The notes under the pieces are model-generated. The model saw only the letters and a list, made by a program, of their open reading frames with translations. It was not told the DNA's origin and ran no database searches. Shown in pieces: positions 13,742 to 21,546 of a stretch of 52,246 nucleotides of DNA. This DNA comes from Gammaproteobacteria bacterium (GTDB lineage: Bacteria; Pseudomonadota; Gammaproteobacteria; Pseudomonadales; Halieaceae), in contig QNFR01000004.1 of assembly GCA_003646405.1 (NCBI GenBank), forward strand, positions 1 through 52,246, written 5' to 3'. Position 1 is the first letter of the stretch. The number at the start of each line of letters is the position of its first letter. A program made the translations under genes and the position numbers.

Positions 13742-15274
13742 CTATGTACCGCCCCGACGCGCAGGGCCGCGCTTCGCCTTGGGCCTGGCTTTGGCTTTGG
13801 GCTTGGCTTTGGCCTTGGCTTTGGGCTTGGGCGACGTTTTTTTACTGGCCACCCTCCTCGCTCTCGGTTTGTCCAGGCCGGCGGCGTCCTCCAATTCCAC
13901 CAGGGATTGTTCCATATAATCAATCAAACGCTGCACCTGCGGCATAATGCGGCGACAGGCCATGATGCCAAAATCCACATTTTTATCGTAAGTTATCAGC
14001 GTAATATTGAGTGCGACGCCTTCGGAGACGATTGACGCCGGGTACATACCATCCAGCCTGGCTCCATCCCAGTACATCGGCTGACGCGGGCCGGGGACAT
14101 TGGAGATAATCGTGCTGTAGGGCGGAAAACGACCAAGAAGTCCCAGCGGGATCAACAGCAGAGCGGGCATTTGCAGCATCTGTAACAGCAACGCGGCCTC
14201 CTGCGGCTTCATACCCTTGAATAGCTCTTTGCCAGCTTGCACCGAGGCCTGGATCGTGGCAAAGCGCTTGCCGGGATCTTTGATATTAGTGGCCAGATCG
14301 GCGCTGATCGCCCCCACCGCGTTTGACGAATCAATATCGCCCGGACGACGCAGCGACACCGGCACCATCGCCTTGAGGGACTGCTTCGGTAGCTCACCAT
14401 GGTTTTGCAGGTAAAGGCGCAGGGCGCCGGCACACATCGCTAACACCGTATCATTAAAAGTGCCATCCAGGGCCTGACCGACGGTGTGAATGCGGGCGAA
14501 AGGCCAGGACTGGGCGACAAAACGACGGGCGCCGTCGACTTTCGTATTGATCGAACTGCGCGGCACATTCTGCCAGGGCAGCGTTAACGCACCACCTTTG
14601 CCCGACCACGCATTCGCGGCACGTTGCAGCGCACTATACACATGCACACCGCTGTCAAAACGCTCTTTCAGGGCCTCGGCTACATTGCGCAACTGGGCGT
14701 CACGCATAGCCGCAGGATGTTGTTGCTCCAACATGGCGCGATACCGCTGCTGGGACTCCACTGACAGCGGGGATTCATGGACGCGTGTCCGCGCACTGGC
14801 GGAGAACATACTCTGGGTCAGGTGAATCGCGCGCGCGCCATCGATCACCGCGTGATGGTATTTGGAATACACCGCAAATTGACGATTCGGTAAACCTTCT
14901 ATCAGGTGCATCTCCCATAGGGGTCGATTGCGATCCAATAAAGTGCCATGCAGCCTGGATGCCAATGCAAACAGCTCACGGTAACGCCCGGGTTTAGGCA
15001 GTGCCGAATGACGAACATGGTAATCGAGGTCCGGGGATTTATCCTGCGCCCAGGATGCCGGACCAAGCAGGCCCAGTGGCCCCATCTTGAGGCGTTCACC
15101 AAAAGGTGATTGTAAATCCTTTGACGAACGGAGCTTGTCAGCCAGGTGATGCAGGAACTCCTGCTCGTCCGCGCCCCGGGGCAAAGTGAACAGGTTCACA
15201 CCACCCACATGCATCGGTGTCTCACGGCTTTCAGCCAGCAGAAATGCCTTGTCTACAAAATCAAGTCGTTTCAT
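13742..15274 (-). CDS. Wax ester synthase/diacylglycerol acyltransferase (WS/DGAT) with Lys/Ala/Pro-rich tail
   Basis: A 510-residue bifunctional acyltransferase that esterifies acyl-CoA to fatty alcohols or diacylglycerol for storage lipid. It contains the catalytic HHxxxDG (HHAVIDGARA, about residues 140-149), the N-terminal FLLAESRETPMHVGG, PLWEMHLIEGLPN, the mid-domain VPVSLRRPGDIDSSNAVG, and the C-terminal SNVPGPRQPMYWDGARLDGMYPAS. The last 40 residues are a low-complexity basic tail (KAKAKPKAKARPKAK) not part of the family core. It is coded by near-repeats of a 6-12-bp GGCTTTGGC-type unit at 13770-13850 (plus-strand view). The tail may bind nucleic acid, membranes or lipid bodies. It stands alone. 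Confidence 0.93.
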   Translation of the reverse strand: MKRLDFVDKAFLLAESRETPMHVGGVNLFTLPRGADEQEFLHHLADKLRSSKDLQSPFGERLKMGPLGLLGPASWAQDKSPDLDYHVRHSALPKPGRYRELFALASRLHGTLLDRNRPLWEMHLIEGLPNRQFAVYSKYHHAVIDGARAIHLTQSMFSASARTRVHESPLSVESQQRYRAMLEQQHPAAMRDAQLRNVAEALKERFDSGVHVYSALQRAANAWSGKGGALTLPWQNVPRSSINTKVDGARRFVAQSWPFARIHTVGQALDGTFNDTVLAMCAGALRLYLQNHGELPKQSLKAMVPVSLRRPGDIDSSNAVGAISADLATNIKDPGKRFATIQASVQAGKELFKGMKPQEAALLLQMLQMPALLLIPLGLLGRFPPYSTIISNVPGPRQPMYWDGARLDGMYPASIVSEGVALNITLITYDKNVDFGIMACRRIMPQVQRLIDYMEQSLVELEDAAGLDKPRARRVASKKTSPKPKAKAKAKPKAKARPKAKRGPARRGGT

Positions 15275-15354
15275 TGTGCTATATCGCCGAGCTGTTCAAA
15301 AAGGAGACAGGAAAGGCTGTTCCTGAAATTGTGGTGCAGTATAACAGCAAAGGA

Positions 15355-15407
15355 ATTAGTGTACCTCGCACCTCGTCACTTATAATGTAGCATTCAGAGC
15401 GACGAGG
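15355..15407. repeat. TGACGAG palindromic repeat, copy A
   Basis: The plus strand contains CCTCGTC (15371-15377) and its inverse GACGAGG (15401-15407), enclosing ACTTATAATGTAGCATT. The 24 bases 15371-15394 match 27685-27708 with two differences, and a third, more diverged copy lies at 21081-21115. It sits between the WS/DGAT gene and the SYLF gene, in a 241-bp gap that also has a TTGACA hexamer at 15449. Confidence 0.6.
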
Positions 15408-15515
15408 CACGCTAAAATCGCGGGTATCCTTGACCCCCGTTGCCGTGTTTGACATGTTACAGTGCAGCGACTTCTGTCATGCTACAGACCAATCACCCCA
15501 CAAGGTTATCATATT

Positions 15516-16088
15516 ATGAAAAACTTACTCAAAACCACTTTAGTACTGCTTATAGTCAGCCTGCCGTTTCATGTGGCCTGGGCGGATGAATACAGCGACG
15601 CGATAAAAAGCTTCCAGGAAGCTGGAGAGAGTGGCTCTTATTTTGCCAAGAGCTATGGCTATGCGCTCTTCCCCACCATCGGCAAGGCAGGTATTGGTAT
15701 TGGCGGCGCCCATGGTTCGGGCAAGGTCTACAAGCAGGGTACACCGATTGGCACATCCAAGATGACCCAGGTCACTGTGGGCCTTCAACTCGGTGGACAG
15801 GCCTACAGCCAGGTCATTTTTTTCGAGAACGAAGCCGCTCTGAACGATTTCACCTCCGGAAATTTTGAATTCAGCGTGCAGGCCACCGCCGTGGCAATCA
15901 CGGCCGGCGCCTCAGCCGAGGCAAATACCGGCGGCGGCACCTCTGCCGGGGTTAGCGGCGGCAAAAACAATGCGGACACCACATCACTGGGCTACCGCAA
16001 GGGAATGGCCATCTTTACCGTCGCCAAGGGCGGTCTGATGTATGAAGCGGCCCTGGGCGGACAGAAATACAGCTACTCACCTCTGTAG
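15516..16088 (+). CDS. SYLF/YSC84-domain exported lipid-binding protein
   Basis: A 190-residue protein with a signal peptide (KTTLVLLIVSLPFHVAWA, cleavage near Ala). A SYLF domain follows: FAKSYGYALFPTIGKAGIGIGGAHGSGKVY, VTVGLQLGGQAYSQVIFFEN, FEFSVQATAVAITAGASAEA, GMAIFTVAKGGLMYEAALGGQKYSY. The domain binds phosphoinositides in eukaryotes and is widespread, uncharacterised, in bacterial periplasmic proteins. The start is ATG 15516; the in-frame start 18 codons upstream precedes the true signal sequence. Monocistronic. Confident on family; the function in bacteria is not known. Confidence 0.88.
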   Translation: MKNLLKTTLVLLIVSLPFHVAWADEYSDAIKSFQEAGESGSYFAKSYGYALFPTIGKAGIGIGGAHGSGKVYKQGTPIGTSKMTQVTVGLQLGGQAYSQVIFFENEAALNDFTSGNFEFSVQATAVAITAGASAEANTGGGTSAGVSGGKNNADTTSLGYRKGMAIFTVAKGGLMYEAALGGQKYSYSPL

Positions 16089-16134
16089 CCGCATGGGCAG
16101 CCGCAACCAGATTAGGTTTCGACTCACAACACCG

Positions 16135-17082
16135 TCAAGATTGAACTAGTGTAGTGTCTCGAATCACATAATTGAGCGCCGTAAAGTACGATGTTTTAAT
16201 TGCGAAACTTGCTTCATCCTCGGCAATTGTTGCATATTCATCAGTACACAAAAACTCTTCGAGATCGTTCATATTAGCGAACGACATCACGGTGATTCCG
16301 TCGATTGCATCACCGACAGCGTCATATAGCTTGTCACTGGATTTGCTTATGTTATGGAGCTGGGCGTAACGCCGAATAATATTCGCTGCCTGCGGCTTGG
16401 CCTTAATTACGTCAGCATGTTCATTCATCCAGCGCTCACGAAATTCAGAGCGAGACAAATCGGCGTTTCGAGTATGGTTTTTAATCAGGATAATCGGATC
16501 GCGGCGTTTATCGCCATTTTGAATTTGCACGTGCTCTTCACATACGTTGAAACCGAATCCGCGCAGAAATACGGCCTCATCCGGCACAATCTTGTCACCG
16601 TATTTTCCTGGACCAACATCAAAAAATGTTTCCACCGCACGTATGTCATCATACGCCAGCTGCGCGACACCGTCCCAGGCAGGCCGAATATAGGGCTCGC
16701 ACCGTGCGGCCGGATCTGGCACTAACAGCCCGTCAGAGGTTGTCTTCGCACGGTAAGGCGGAGCATTTTCGCTGCATGGACCGCCGGGGATCCGATGCTG
16801 CTGGAGATAATAGCGCAACAGCGAGGTCACCCGATCGTTGCTGCCTTCCTGGTGCAATATTTTTGGCCCGTGTGTTTTACGCCAGTACTCATCAAAGGCC
16901 TCCCATTCGAGTTGTGCCTGGGTTGTAAGTGCAAGTGTTTTGTCACTAGTACCGGCGTCTTCAACACCCTCCCCCGTACGATTGACGTTGTACTTTGGCC
17001 GCGCACTTCGAGTACCTTCTGCGACGGAAGTGTCACCACGAATAACCAGTGCATTGAGCACAATTAAAGGGGATGAATTCAT
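16135..17082 (-). CDS. EthD-domain protein with two ferredoxin-like repeats
   Basis: A 315-residue cytoplasmic protein containing two EthD-type alpha+beta repeats. The first is around WEAFDEYWRKTHGPKILH (residues about 60-80), the second around SEFRERWMNEHADVIKAKP with VTVMSFANMNDLEEFL-type ending. Each resembles the dimeric alpha-beta barrel unit of EthD and related proteins, so the chain may form the barrel alone. EthD proteins accompany monooxygenase and polyketide pathways, with roles in lactonisation or substrate handling; no partner is adjacent. The gene is visibly A/T-richer than its neighbours and lies just beyond the 3' side of tRNA-Ala, which suggests acquisition. Confidence 0.75.
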   Translation of the reverse strand: MNSSPLIVLNALVIRGDTSVAEGTRSARPKYNVNRTGEGVEDAGTSDKTLALTTQAQLEWEAFDEYWRKTHGPKILHQEGSNDRVTSLLRYYLQQHRIPGGPCSENAPPYRAKTTSDGLLVPDPAARCEPYIRPAWDGVAQLAYDDIRAVETFFDVGPGKYGDKIVPDEAVFLRGFGFNVCEEHVQIQNGDKRRDPIILIKNHTRNADLSRSEFRERWMNEHADVIKAKPQAANIIRRYAQLHNISKSSDKLYDAVGDAIDGITVMSFANMNDLEEFLCTDEYATIAEDEASFAIKTSYFTALNYVIRDTTLVQS

Positions 17083-17157
17083 CTTTTTCTCCAGCTACTC
17101 ATAAGTTCAAATTCGTGCAACGGTTCGGTGTGCACCTTCACATTATAAGTGTAAAAC

Positions 17158-17183
17158 GAATAAAGGCCACCCGAAGGCAGCCT
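17158..17183 (-). terminator. Intrinsic terminator of tRNA-Ala
   Basis: On the minus strand AGGCTGCC-TTCG-GGTGGCCT forms an 8-bp stem with two G-U pairs and a stable TTCG tetraloop, followed by TTTATT. It starts 28 nt after the encoded CCA of tRNA-Ala. Confidence 0.8.
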
Positions 17184-17210
17184 CTAATATACTGATTTAA
17201 CTATGATATT

Positions 17211-17286
17211 TGGTGGAGCTAAGCGGGATCGAACCGCTGACCTCAACACTGCCAGTGTTGCGCTCTCCCAGCTGAGCTATAGCCCC
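17211..17286 (-). tRNA. tRNA-Ala (GGC)
   Basis: A 76-nt minus-strand cloverleaf: acceptor GGGGCTA/TAGCTCC, discriminator A, encoded CCA, anticodon GGC in CACTGGCAGTG, T-loop GGTTCGATCC. It reads in the same direction as gltX and lies about 130 nt downstream of the double-GST gene. Confidence 0.97.
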
Positions 17287-17352
17287 AAAAACTTTGCTAA
17301 CTCCTTGATCAAACTGGAGTTTTATCCAAATAAGATCAACGAGGTGGTGCGC

Positions 17353-17381
17353 ATTCTAGTGATAGCTGCCGCAGCTGTCAA
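17353..17381 (-). promoter_or_regulatory. Sigma-70 promoter of tRNA-Ala
   Basis: On the minus strand TTGACA (17376-17381), a 17-bp spacer and TAGAAT (17353-17358) are followed by a GC-rich discriminator (GCGC). The tRNA begins about 66 nt downstream. Confidence 0.88.
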
Positions 17382-17413
17382 CAGGCAGGATCGACGAGAT
17401 AACCGACTATCGC

Positions 17414-18166
17414 TTAGTTACCGTAGGTACTGCGCAGGTAGTCGAGGATATCTGTAGACTCGAACAAGCCCTGCTCGGTGTTAGGGTCATAGAGATAGGG
17501 AATGGACACCTTGCCTTCCATGTCCTGCAATAGCCGGCGGTTATCCAGTTCGCTGTCGGGAGTAATATTCAGCTTCTCACGCATGGGTGGCAGAATCCAT
17601 TCCTGTAGCCGGGTGCGGCCACAGCTACGCAGAATATAGGGAATTTCCATTTCACACAGCAGTTCACGTACCAGTCGGGCGAACGGGCTGGATTCGAAGC
17701 TGTACAGTTCCAGCAGATACTCGGGTTCCGTACCCGTCCTGGCCTGCATACCATGGGTCGCACGCGGTGCACTGGCCAGCATGGAACCCAAGGTCTGGAG
17801 CTTTCCCGCCTTCCACTTAAGAGGCAGCTCTCGCTGACCATAGGTCTCAAACAAATAGGCGACAATATCCAGCGACTCGTACATTTCCACACCGGTATTG
17901 GCATCTACCAGATAAGGGCGCTGTGCCTTACCACCACGCTCTACCAGTTCCGGCCGAAATCGTTCGCCGGCCTTTGGACAGGGATAAATTTCCACATCCA
18001 GATCCAGCTCTGTCAAAGCCTCCCGCACCAGGCGACAATAGGGGCAGTTCTCTATATCGTAGAGCTGCAGTATTTTCTTCGGTTTGACTGCCGCCGGTGT
18101 ACTGTGGATGCCGTTGGTGACGCGCACCAGTGTGGCAAGCAGTGAAGTTGCAATATTTCCAGCCAT
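17414..18166 (-). CDS. Glutathione S-transferase-like protein with two tandem GST_N (thioredoxin-fold) domains
   Basis: The 250-residue protein consists of two glutaredoxin-like halves. The first has LYDIENCPYCRLVREALTELDLDVEIYPCP with a CPYC redox pair (about residues 34-65). The second has LYSFESSPFARLVRELLCEMEIPYILRSCG, where the Cys pair is replaced by SPFA. Each half ends with the cis-Pro segment (RPYLVDANTGVEMYESLDIVAYL; IPYLYDPNTEQGLFESTDILDYL). No all-helical GST C-terminal domain follows either. A hydrophobic N-terminus (about 20 residues) may anchor it. It begins 4 bp after gltX stops on the same strand, so the two are co-transcribed; the connection to tRNA charging is unexplained. 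Confidence 0.82.
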   Translation of the reverse strand: MAGNIATSLLATLVRVTNGIHSTPAAVKPKKILQLYDIENCPYCRLVREALTELDLDVEIYPCPKAGERFRPELVERGGKAQRPYLVDANTGVEMYESLDIVAYLFETYGQRELPLKWKAGKLQTLGSMLASAPRATHGMQARTGTEPEYLLELYSFESSPFARLVRELLCEMEIPYILRSCGRTRLQEWILPPMREKLNITPDSELDNRRLLQDMEGKVSIPYLYDPNTEQGLFESTDILDYLRSTYGN

Positions 18167-18169
18167 GAC

Positions 18170-19660
18170 TTACCCCGCTCCCAGGTTTTGATACTCTTTT
18201 TCCAGGCGTTTGCCCGCCTTTTTGGACACGCCGCCGAGCACCTCGATAGCGTGACGAATGCGGGCGCGGCTCATGTCAGGCCCCAGCATCTCCATGGAAT
18301 CCACCACTGAAAACGAAGCACTGGAGCCGGCGATAGCAACAAACAGCGGCGCCAGAAAATCCTTTACCTTTAGCTCCAGAGTATCTGCGATACCCTTTAA
18401 GTCATTCCAGATATTGTCGCGGTTCCAGTGGCGTTGGGCCTCCATACGCCACAGTGTAAACTGCATGCCCTTGATTATATCCTCCCGCTCGCCTTTCACG
18501 GAGTCAAAACTCGCTTCGTTTAGCGGCAACGTGCCCGACACCAGGAAGCTGGCCAGGGGCGCAAAATCACTCAGGGTCTCCATACGTTTCTGGGCATGGG
18601 GCAGAACTTTCATCAGGTTCGCCTCGTTGTACGCCCACTCAACCAGTCGCTGTGCCAGTTGGGTCTCGTCCAGGTCTTCACGAATCCACATGCCATTCAG
18701 CCAGCTGAGTTTCTCTATATCAAAAATAGGCCCGCCCAAAGATACGCGTTGAATATCGAATTCGGCCACCATTTCCCGCAGGGAAAACTTTTCACTCTCG
18801 TCTGGCATGGACCAGCCCATACGCCCCAGGTAGTTCAGCAGCGCTTCGGGCAGAAAGCCCATACGCTGGTAGTAAAGAATACTGGTGGGGTTTTTACGCT
18901 TACTCAGTTTCGACTTGTCCGGGTTGCGCAACAGCGGCAAATGGCACAGCTGCGGCATGTCCCAACCAAAATATTCATACAATAACTTGTGCTTGGGCGC
19001 CGAGTTAATCCACTCCTCACCACGCAGCACATGGGTGATACCCATCAGGTGGTCGTCCACCACGTTGGCCAGGTGGTAAGTGGGCATGCCATCAGACTTG
19101 AGCAGGATCTGGGCGTCCACCATGCTCCAGTCCAACTCAATAGTGCCGCGCAACATATCCTGCACTGTGCAGGCACCCTCTTCTTCCGGCACTATCATAC
19201 GAATTACATAGGCCTCACCCGCGGCCCGACGCTTTGCCACGTCATCTTCAGGCAGCTGCAAATCGGAAGGCTTGAGCGCGGTACCGTTGCCCGCGGCGCG
19301 GCGCGTCTCACGCAGTTCATTCAACTCCTGCGTAGTGCGGTAGCAAATAAAGGCCTTGCCCTCATCAACTAACTGCTGCACATACTTGCCGTACAAGTTC
19401 ATCCGCTCGCTCTGGCGATAGGGGCCGTACTCACCTCCCACATCCGGACCCTCATCCCATTCCAGCCCCAGCCAGCGCAGGGAATCCAGGATGGCCTGTT
19501 CCGATTCCGGCGTGCTGCGTGCCTGGTCTGTGTCTTCGATACGCAGCAAAAACTGGCCACCGTGGGCCCGGGCAAAGCACATATTAAAAAGAGCGATATA
19601 GGCCGTGCCTACGTGAGGGTCGCCAGTGGGGGATGGCGCAATGCGGGTGCGAACGGTCAT
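18170..19660 (-). CDS. gltX: Glutamyl-tRNA synthetase
   Basis: A 496-residue class I synthetase attaching glutamate to tRNA-Glu in the cytoplasm. The HIGH-type motif is [11 protein letters not shown] within [16 protein letters not shown] (residues 7-22), and the KMSKS-type motif is KLSKRKN (about 255-261). Other family segments are [34 protein letters not shown] and [24 protein letters not shown]. The C-terminal anticodon-binding region ends at [18 protein letters not shown]. Length is normal. It heads an operon with the double-GST gene; tRNA-Ala lies downstream under its own promoter. Confidence 0.98.
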   Translation of the reverse strand: MTVRTRIAPSPTGDPHVGTAYIALFNMCFARAHGGQFLLRIEDTDQARSTPESEQAILDSLRWLGLEWDEGPDVGGEYGPYRQSERMNLYGKYVQQLVDEGKAFICYRTTQELNELRETRRAAGNGTALKPSDLQLPEDDVAKRRAAGEAYVIRMIVPEEEGACTVQDMLRGTIELDWSMVDAQILLKSDGMPTYHLANVVDDHLMGITHVLRGEEWINSAPKHKLLYEYFGWDMPQLCHLPLLRNPDKSKLSKRKNPTSILYYQRMGFLPEALLNYLGRMGWSMPDESEKFSLREMVAEFDIQRVSLGGPIFDIEKLSWLNGMWIREDLDETQLAQRLVEWAYNEANLMKVLPHAQKRMETLSDFAPLASFLVSGTLPLNEASFDSVKGEREDIIKGMQFTLWRMEAQRHWNRDNIWNDLKGIADTLELKVKDFLAPLFVAIAGSSASFSVVDSMEMLGPDMSRARIRHAIEVLGGVSKKAGKRLEKEYQNLGAG

Positions 19661-19699
19661 GGGTATCCGGTATCGGGAAAATTAGAGCAGAGATTATAC

Positions 19700-19708
19700 G
19701 GGGTCAGG
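19700..19708. repeat. GGGGTCAGG junction repeat (copy 2)
   Basis: The core of the junction repeat, between gltX and the esterase remnant; the sequence continues GGTATAAATCCC. See the copies at 10682, 45470 and 46213. Confidence 0.4.
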
Positions 19709-19783
19709 GGTATAAATCCCATATTTGCCGGGGATGGTGCGCGTTACCGGGTAAAGCGGGCAATTGGAAATAGTGCCTTACCC

Positions 19784-19895
19784 GGATCACCCTACTTCGG
19801 ATAACTACGGCATCCAGAACCAGACCACCGCCCTGCGCTGGGTCCGCGATAACATAAGCGCCTTTGGTGGCGATCCCAGAGTCCCATATCAATAA
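19784..19895 (+). pseudogene. Type-B carboxylesterase remnant
   Basis: The frame from 19800 reads DNYGIQNQTTALRWVRDNIS then AFGGDP before drifting into RVPYQ-stop. This is the diagnostic segment of type-B carboxylesterases (NYGxxDQxxALxWVxxNIxxFGGDP) that normally precedes the nucleophile GESAG. The preceding GSPYFG is in a neighbouring frame, implying a frameshift. Everything else of the about 500-residue enzyme is missing. It lies between gltX and the cysteine synthase gene. Confidence 0.8.
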
Positions 19896-19974
19896 GGGAA
19901 TGCCTCTTGGTAAAAGCGCCCGTTAGCCTGATAATGCTGGTGCAGATTCAAAGAATATTTTGAGGAGACTCCCC

Positions 19975-20979
19975 ATGCCCAGGCAACATCTGTTACCCGA
20001 TGTCATAGGTCACACCCCCCTATTGTACCTGCGTGAGATTTCTGAGATGACCGGCTGCGATATCTACGGCAAAGCCGAGTTCATGAACCCCGGGGGCTCG
20101 GTCAAAGACCGCACGGCACTGGGCATTATTCGCGCGGCCGAACAGGCCGGCGAGTTGCAGCCCGGCGGTGTCATCGTTGAAGGCACTGCTGGCAACACCG
20201 GCATCGGCCTGACTCTGGTGGCGAACGCCCTGGGCTACGAGTGTGTCATCGTCGCCCCGCAAAATGCCAGCCAGGAAAAAATCCAGCAACTGGAAATGCT
20301 CGGCGCGGAATTGTTACTGGTACCCTCGGTACCCTACACCGACTCCCATCATTACATCCACACGGCCGAGAGAGTGGCCACCGGGCGCGCCAAAGAAGAA
20401 GAACACGGCGCCATCTGGGCCAGGCAGTTCGACAACCGGGCCAACCTCCAGGCGCATTTCGACACGACCGGCCCGGAAATATGGGAACAAACAGAAGGCA
20501 AGGTGGATGGCTTTATCTGCTCGGTAGGCACCGGCGGTACACTCGCCGGTGTGGCAAGCGCCCTGCGCGAACGCAATCGGGATGTAAAAATCGGCCTGGC
20601 CGATCCCATGGGCTCGGCCCTGTACAGTTACTTCAATGGCGGTGAGTTAAAGTCTGAGGGGGAGTCTATCGCCGAGGGCATCGGCATCTCTTTTGTGCCC
20701 GGTAACCTGGCGGGACTTGAGGTGGATTTTTCCTGTCGGGTGGATGACGACGACGCCCTCCCCTACATTTTCGACCTGTTGAAGCACGAGGGCATTTCCG
20801 TGGGTGGCTCCTCCGGCATCAATATCGCCGGCGCCGTGGCCATGGCCGGGGAACTCGGACCCGGCCACACCATCGTCACTATCCTGGCTGATTCCGGCAG
20901 CCGCTACCAGAGCAAGTTGTTCAACCCGGAATTCCTGTGGAAGCACAAGCTACCCTACCCGGCGTGGATGGCAAATTAG
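19975..20979 (+). CDS. Cysteine synthase family PLP enzyme (CysK-like)
   Basis: A 334-residue fold-type II PLP enzyme: GHTPLLYLREISEMTGCDIYGKAEFMNPGGSVKDRTALG, with the PLP-binding Lys in GGSVKDR (about residue 42). It also has the substrate loop EGTAGNTGIGLT, the phosphate loop SVGTGGTLAGVASALRERN and the late GISVGGSSGINIAGAVA. The FDNRANLQAHFDTTGPEIWEQT segment is typical of O-acetylserine sulfhydrylases. It would form cysteine from O-acetylserine and sulfide, though related enzymes use other thiols or make beta-substituted alanines. ATG 19975 has a GAGGAG site 7 nt upstream; the earlier in-frame start has none. Monocistronic. Confidence 0.87.
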   Translation: MPRQHLLPDVIGHTPLLYLREISEMTGCDIYGKAEFMNPGGSVKDRTALGIIRAAEQAGELQPGGVIVEGTAGNTGIGLTLVANALGYECVIVAPQNASQEKIQQLEMLGAELLLVPSVPYTDSHHYIHTAERVATGRAKEEEHGAIWARQFDNRANLQAHFDTTGPEIWEQTEGKVDGFICSVGTGGTLAGVASALRERNRDVKIGLADPMGSALYSYFNGGELKSEGESIAEGIGISFVPGNLAGLEVDFSCRVDDDDALPYIFDLLKHEGISVGGSSGINIAGAVAMAGELGPGHTIVTILADSGSRYQSKLFNPEFLWKHKLPYPAWMAN

Positions 20980-21399
20980 TTCACCGCCCTACCCTGGCTC
21001 GACCAGTACGGTTTGCGCAGTTCTGTCTTGAGCACGTTGCCTGCCTGCGAAAACGCGCCTTACTGATGGCTCTTGGCGACTCGTTGAATGTTGCAATTGA
21101 GTGACGAGTACACTACCCGAAGATACAGCCTTGATGTCACCCGTCCGCTGACCATGACAATAAAACGCCCATAAGATGCAGGTATAGCACTTAATAATCT
21201 ATCCATACGATTCGCCTATTGCCAGATAATTCTATTCTTCGGTGTTATCCCTGCGCATAATCTTACTGTCCTTTAGGAGCTATTTTTGGGCAGAAGGGAG
21301 CTATCGGCATACGCAATACCATTATTCAATCAATCCAACACAGTTGTTCCGCCCACCCCTATGAATAACCGGCCAGAGCCCCTATACTCCCCCCATCAA
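20980..21399. other. Gene-free interval before the TPP riboswitch
   Basis: About 420 bp without a credible gene. It holds the third copy of the TGACGAG palindromic repeat (21081-21115) and is A/T-richer toward 21170-21300, where the promoter of the riboswitch transcript should lie. No clear -35/-10 pair was picked out. Confidence 0.5.
21081..21115. repeat. TGACGAG palindromic repeat, copy B
   Basis: CTCGT (21080-21084 region) and ACGAG (21104-21108) flank GAATGTTGCAATTGAGTG, and CACTA follows. The order AATG-TTGCA-(A/T)T-GAGTGACGAG-CACTA matches the copies at 15355-15407 and 27681-27735 read on the minus strand. Confidence 0.5.
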
Positions 21400-21483
21400 T
21401 CCTAAGGGGTGGCCCCGGCCTGAGATGTTTGTCCTTGCGACAACCGAACCCTTGAACCTGATCCGGTTAATACCGGCGTAGGA
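21400..21483 (+). ncRNA. TPP riboswitch (THI-box)
   Basis: The conserved aptamer is complete: P1 TCCTA (21400-21404)/TAGGA (21479-21483), GGGGTGGCC then CTGAGATG (the CUGAGA pyrimidine-sensing loop), and the second arm ACCCTTGAACCTGATCCGG, followed by TTAATACCGGCGTAGGAA. Thiamine pyrophosphate binding represses the downstream genes. The expression platform lies in the 63 nt between 21484 and the TonB-receptor ATG; the pairing switch is not resolved by eye. Confidence 0.97.
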
Positions 21484-21546
21484 ATAGGTCTAGCTTCACC
21501 GATCTCACGTCGCGCACCGGGTCTCTTATGTATTTGGAGACTCATC

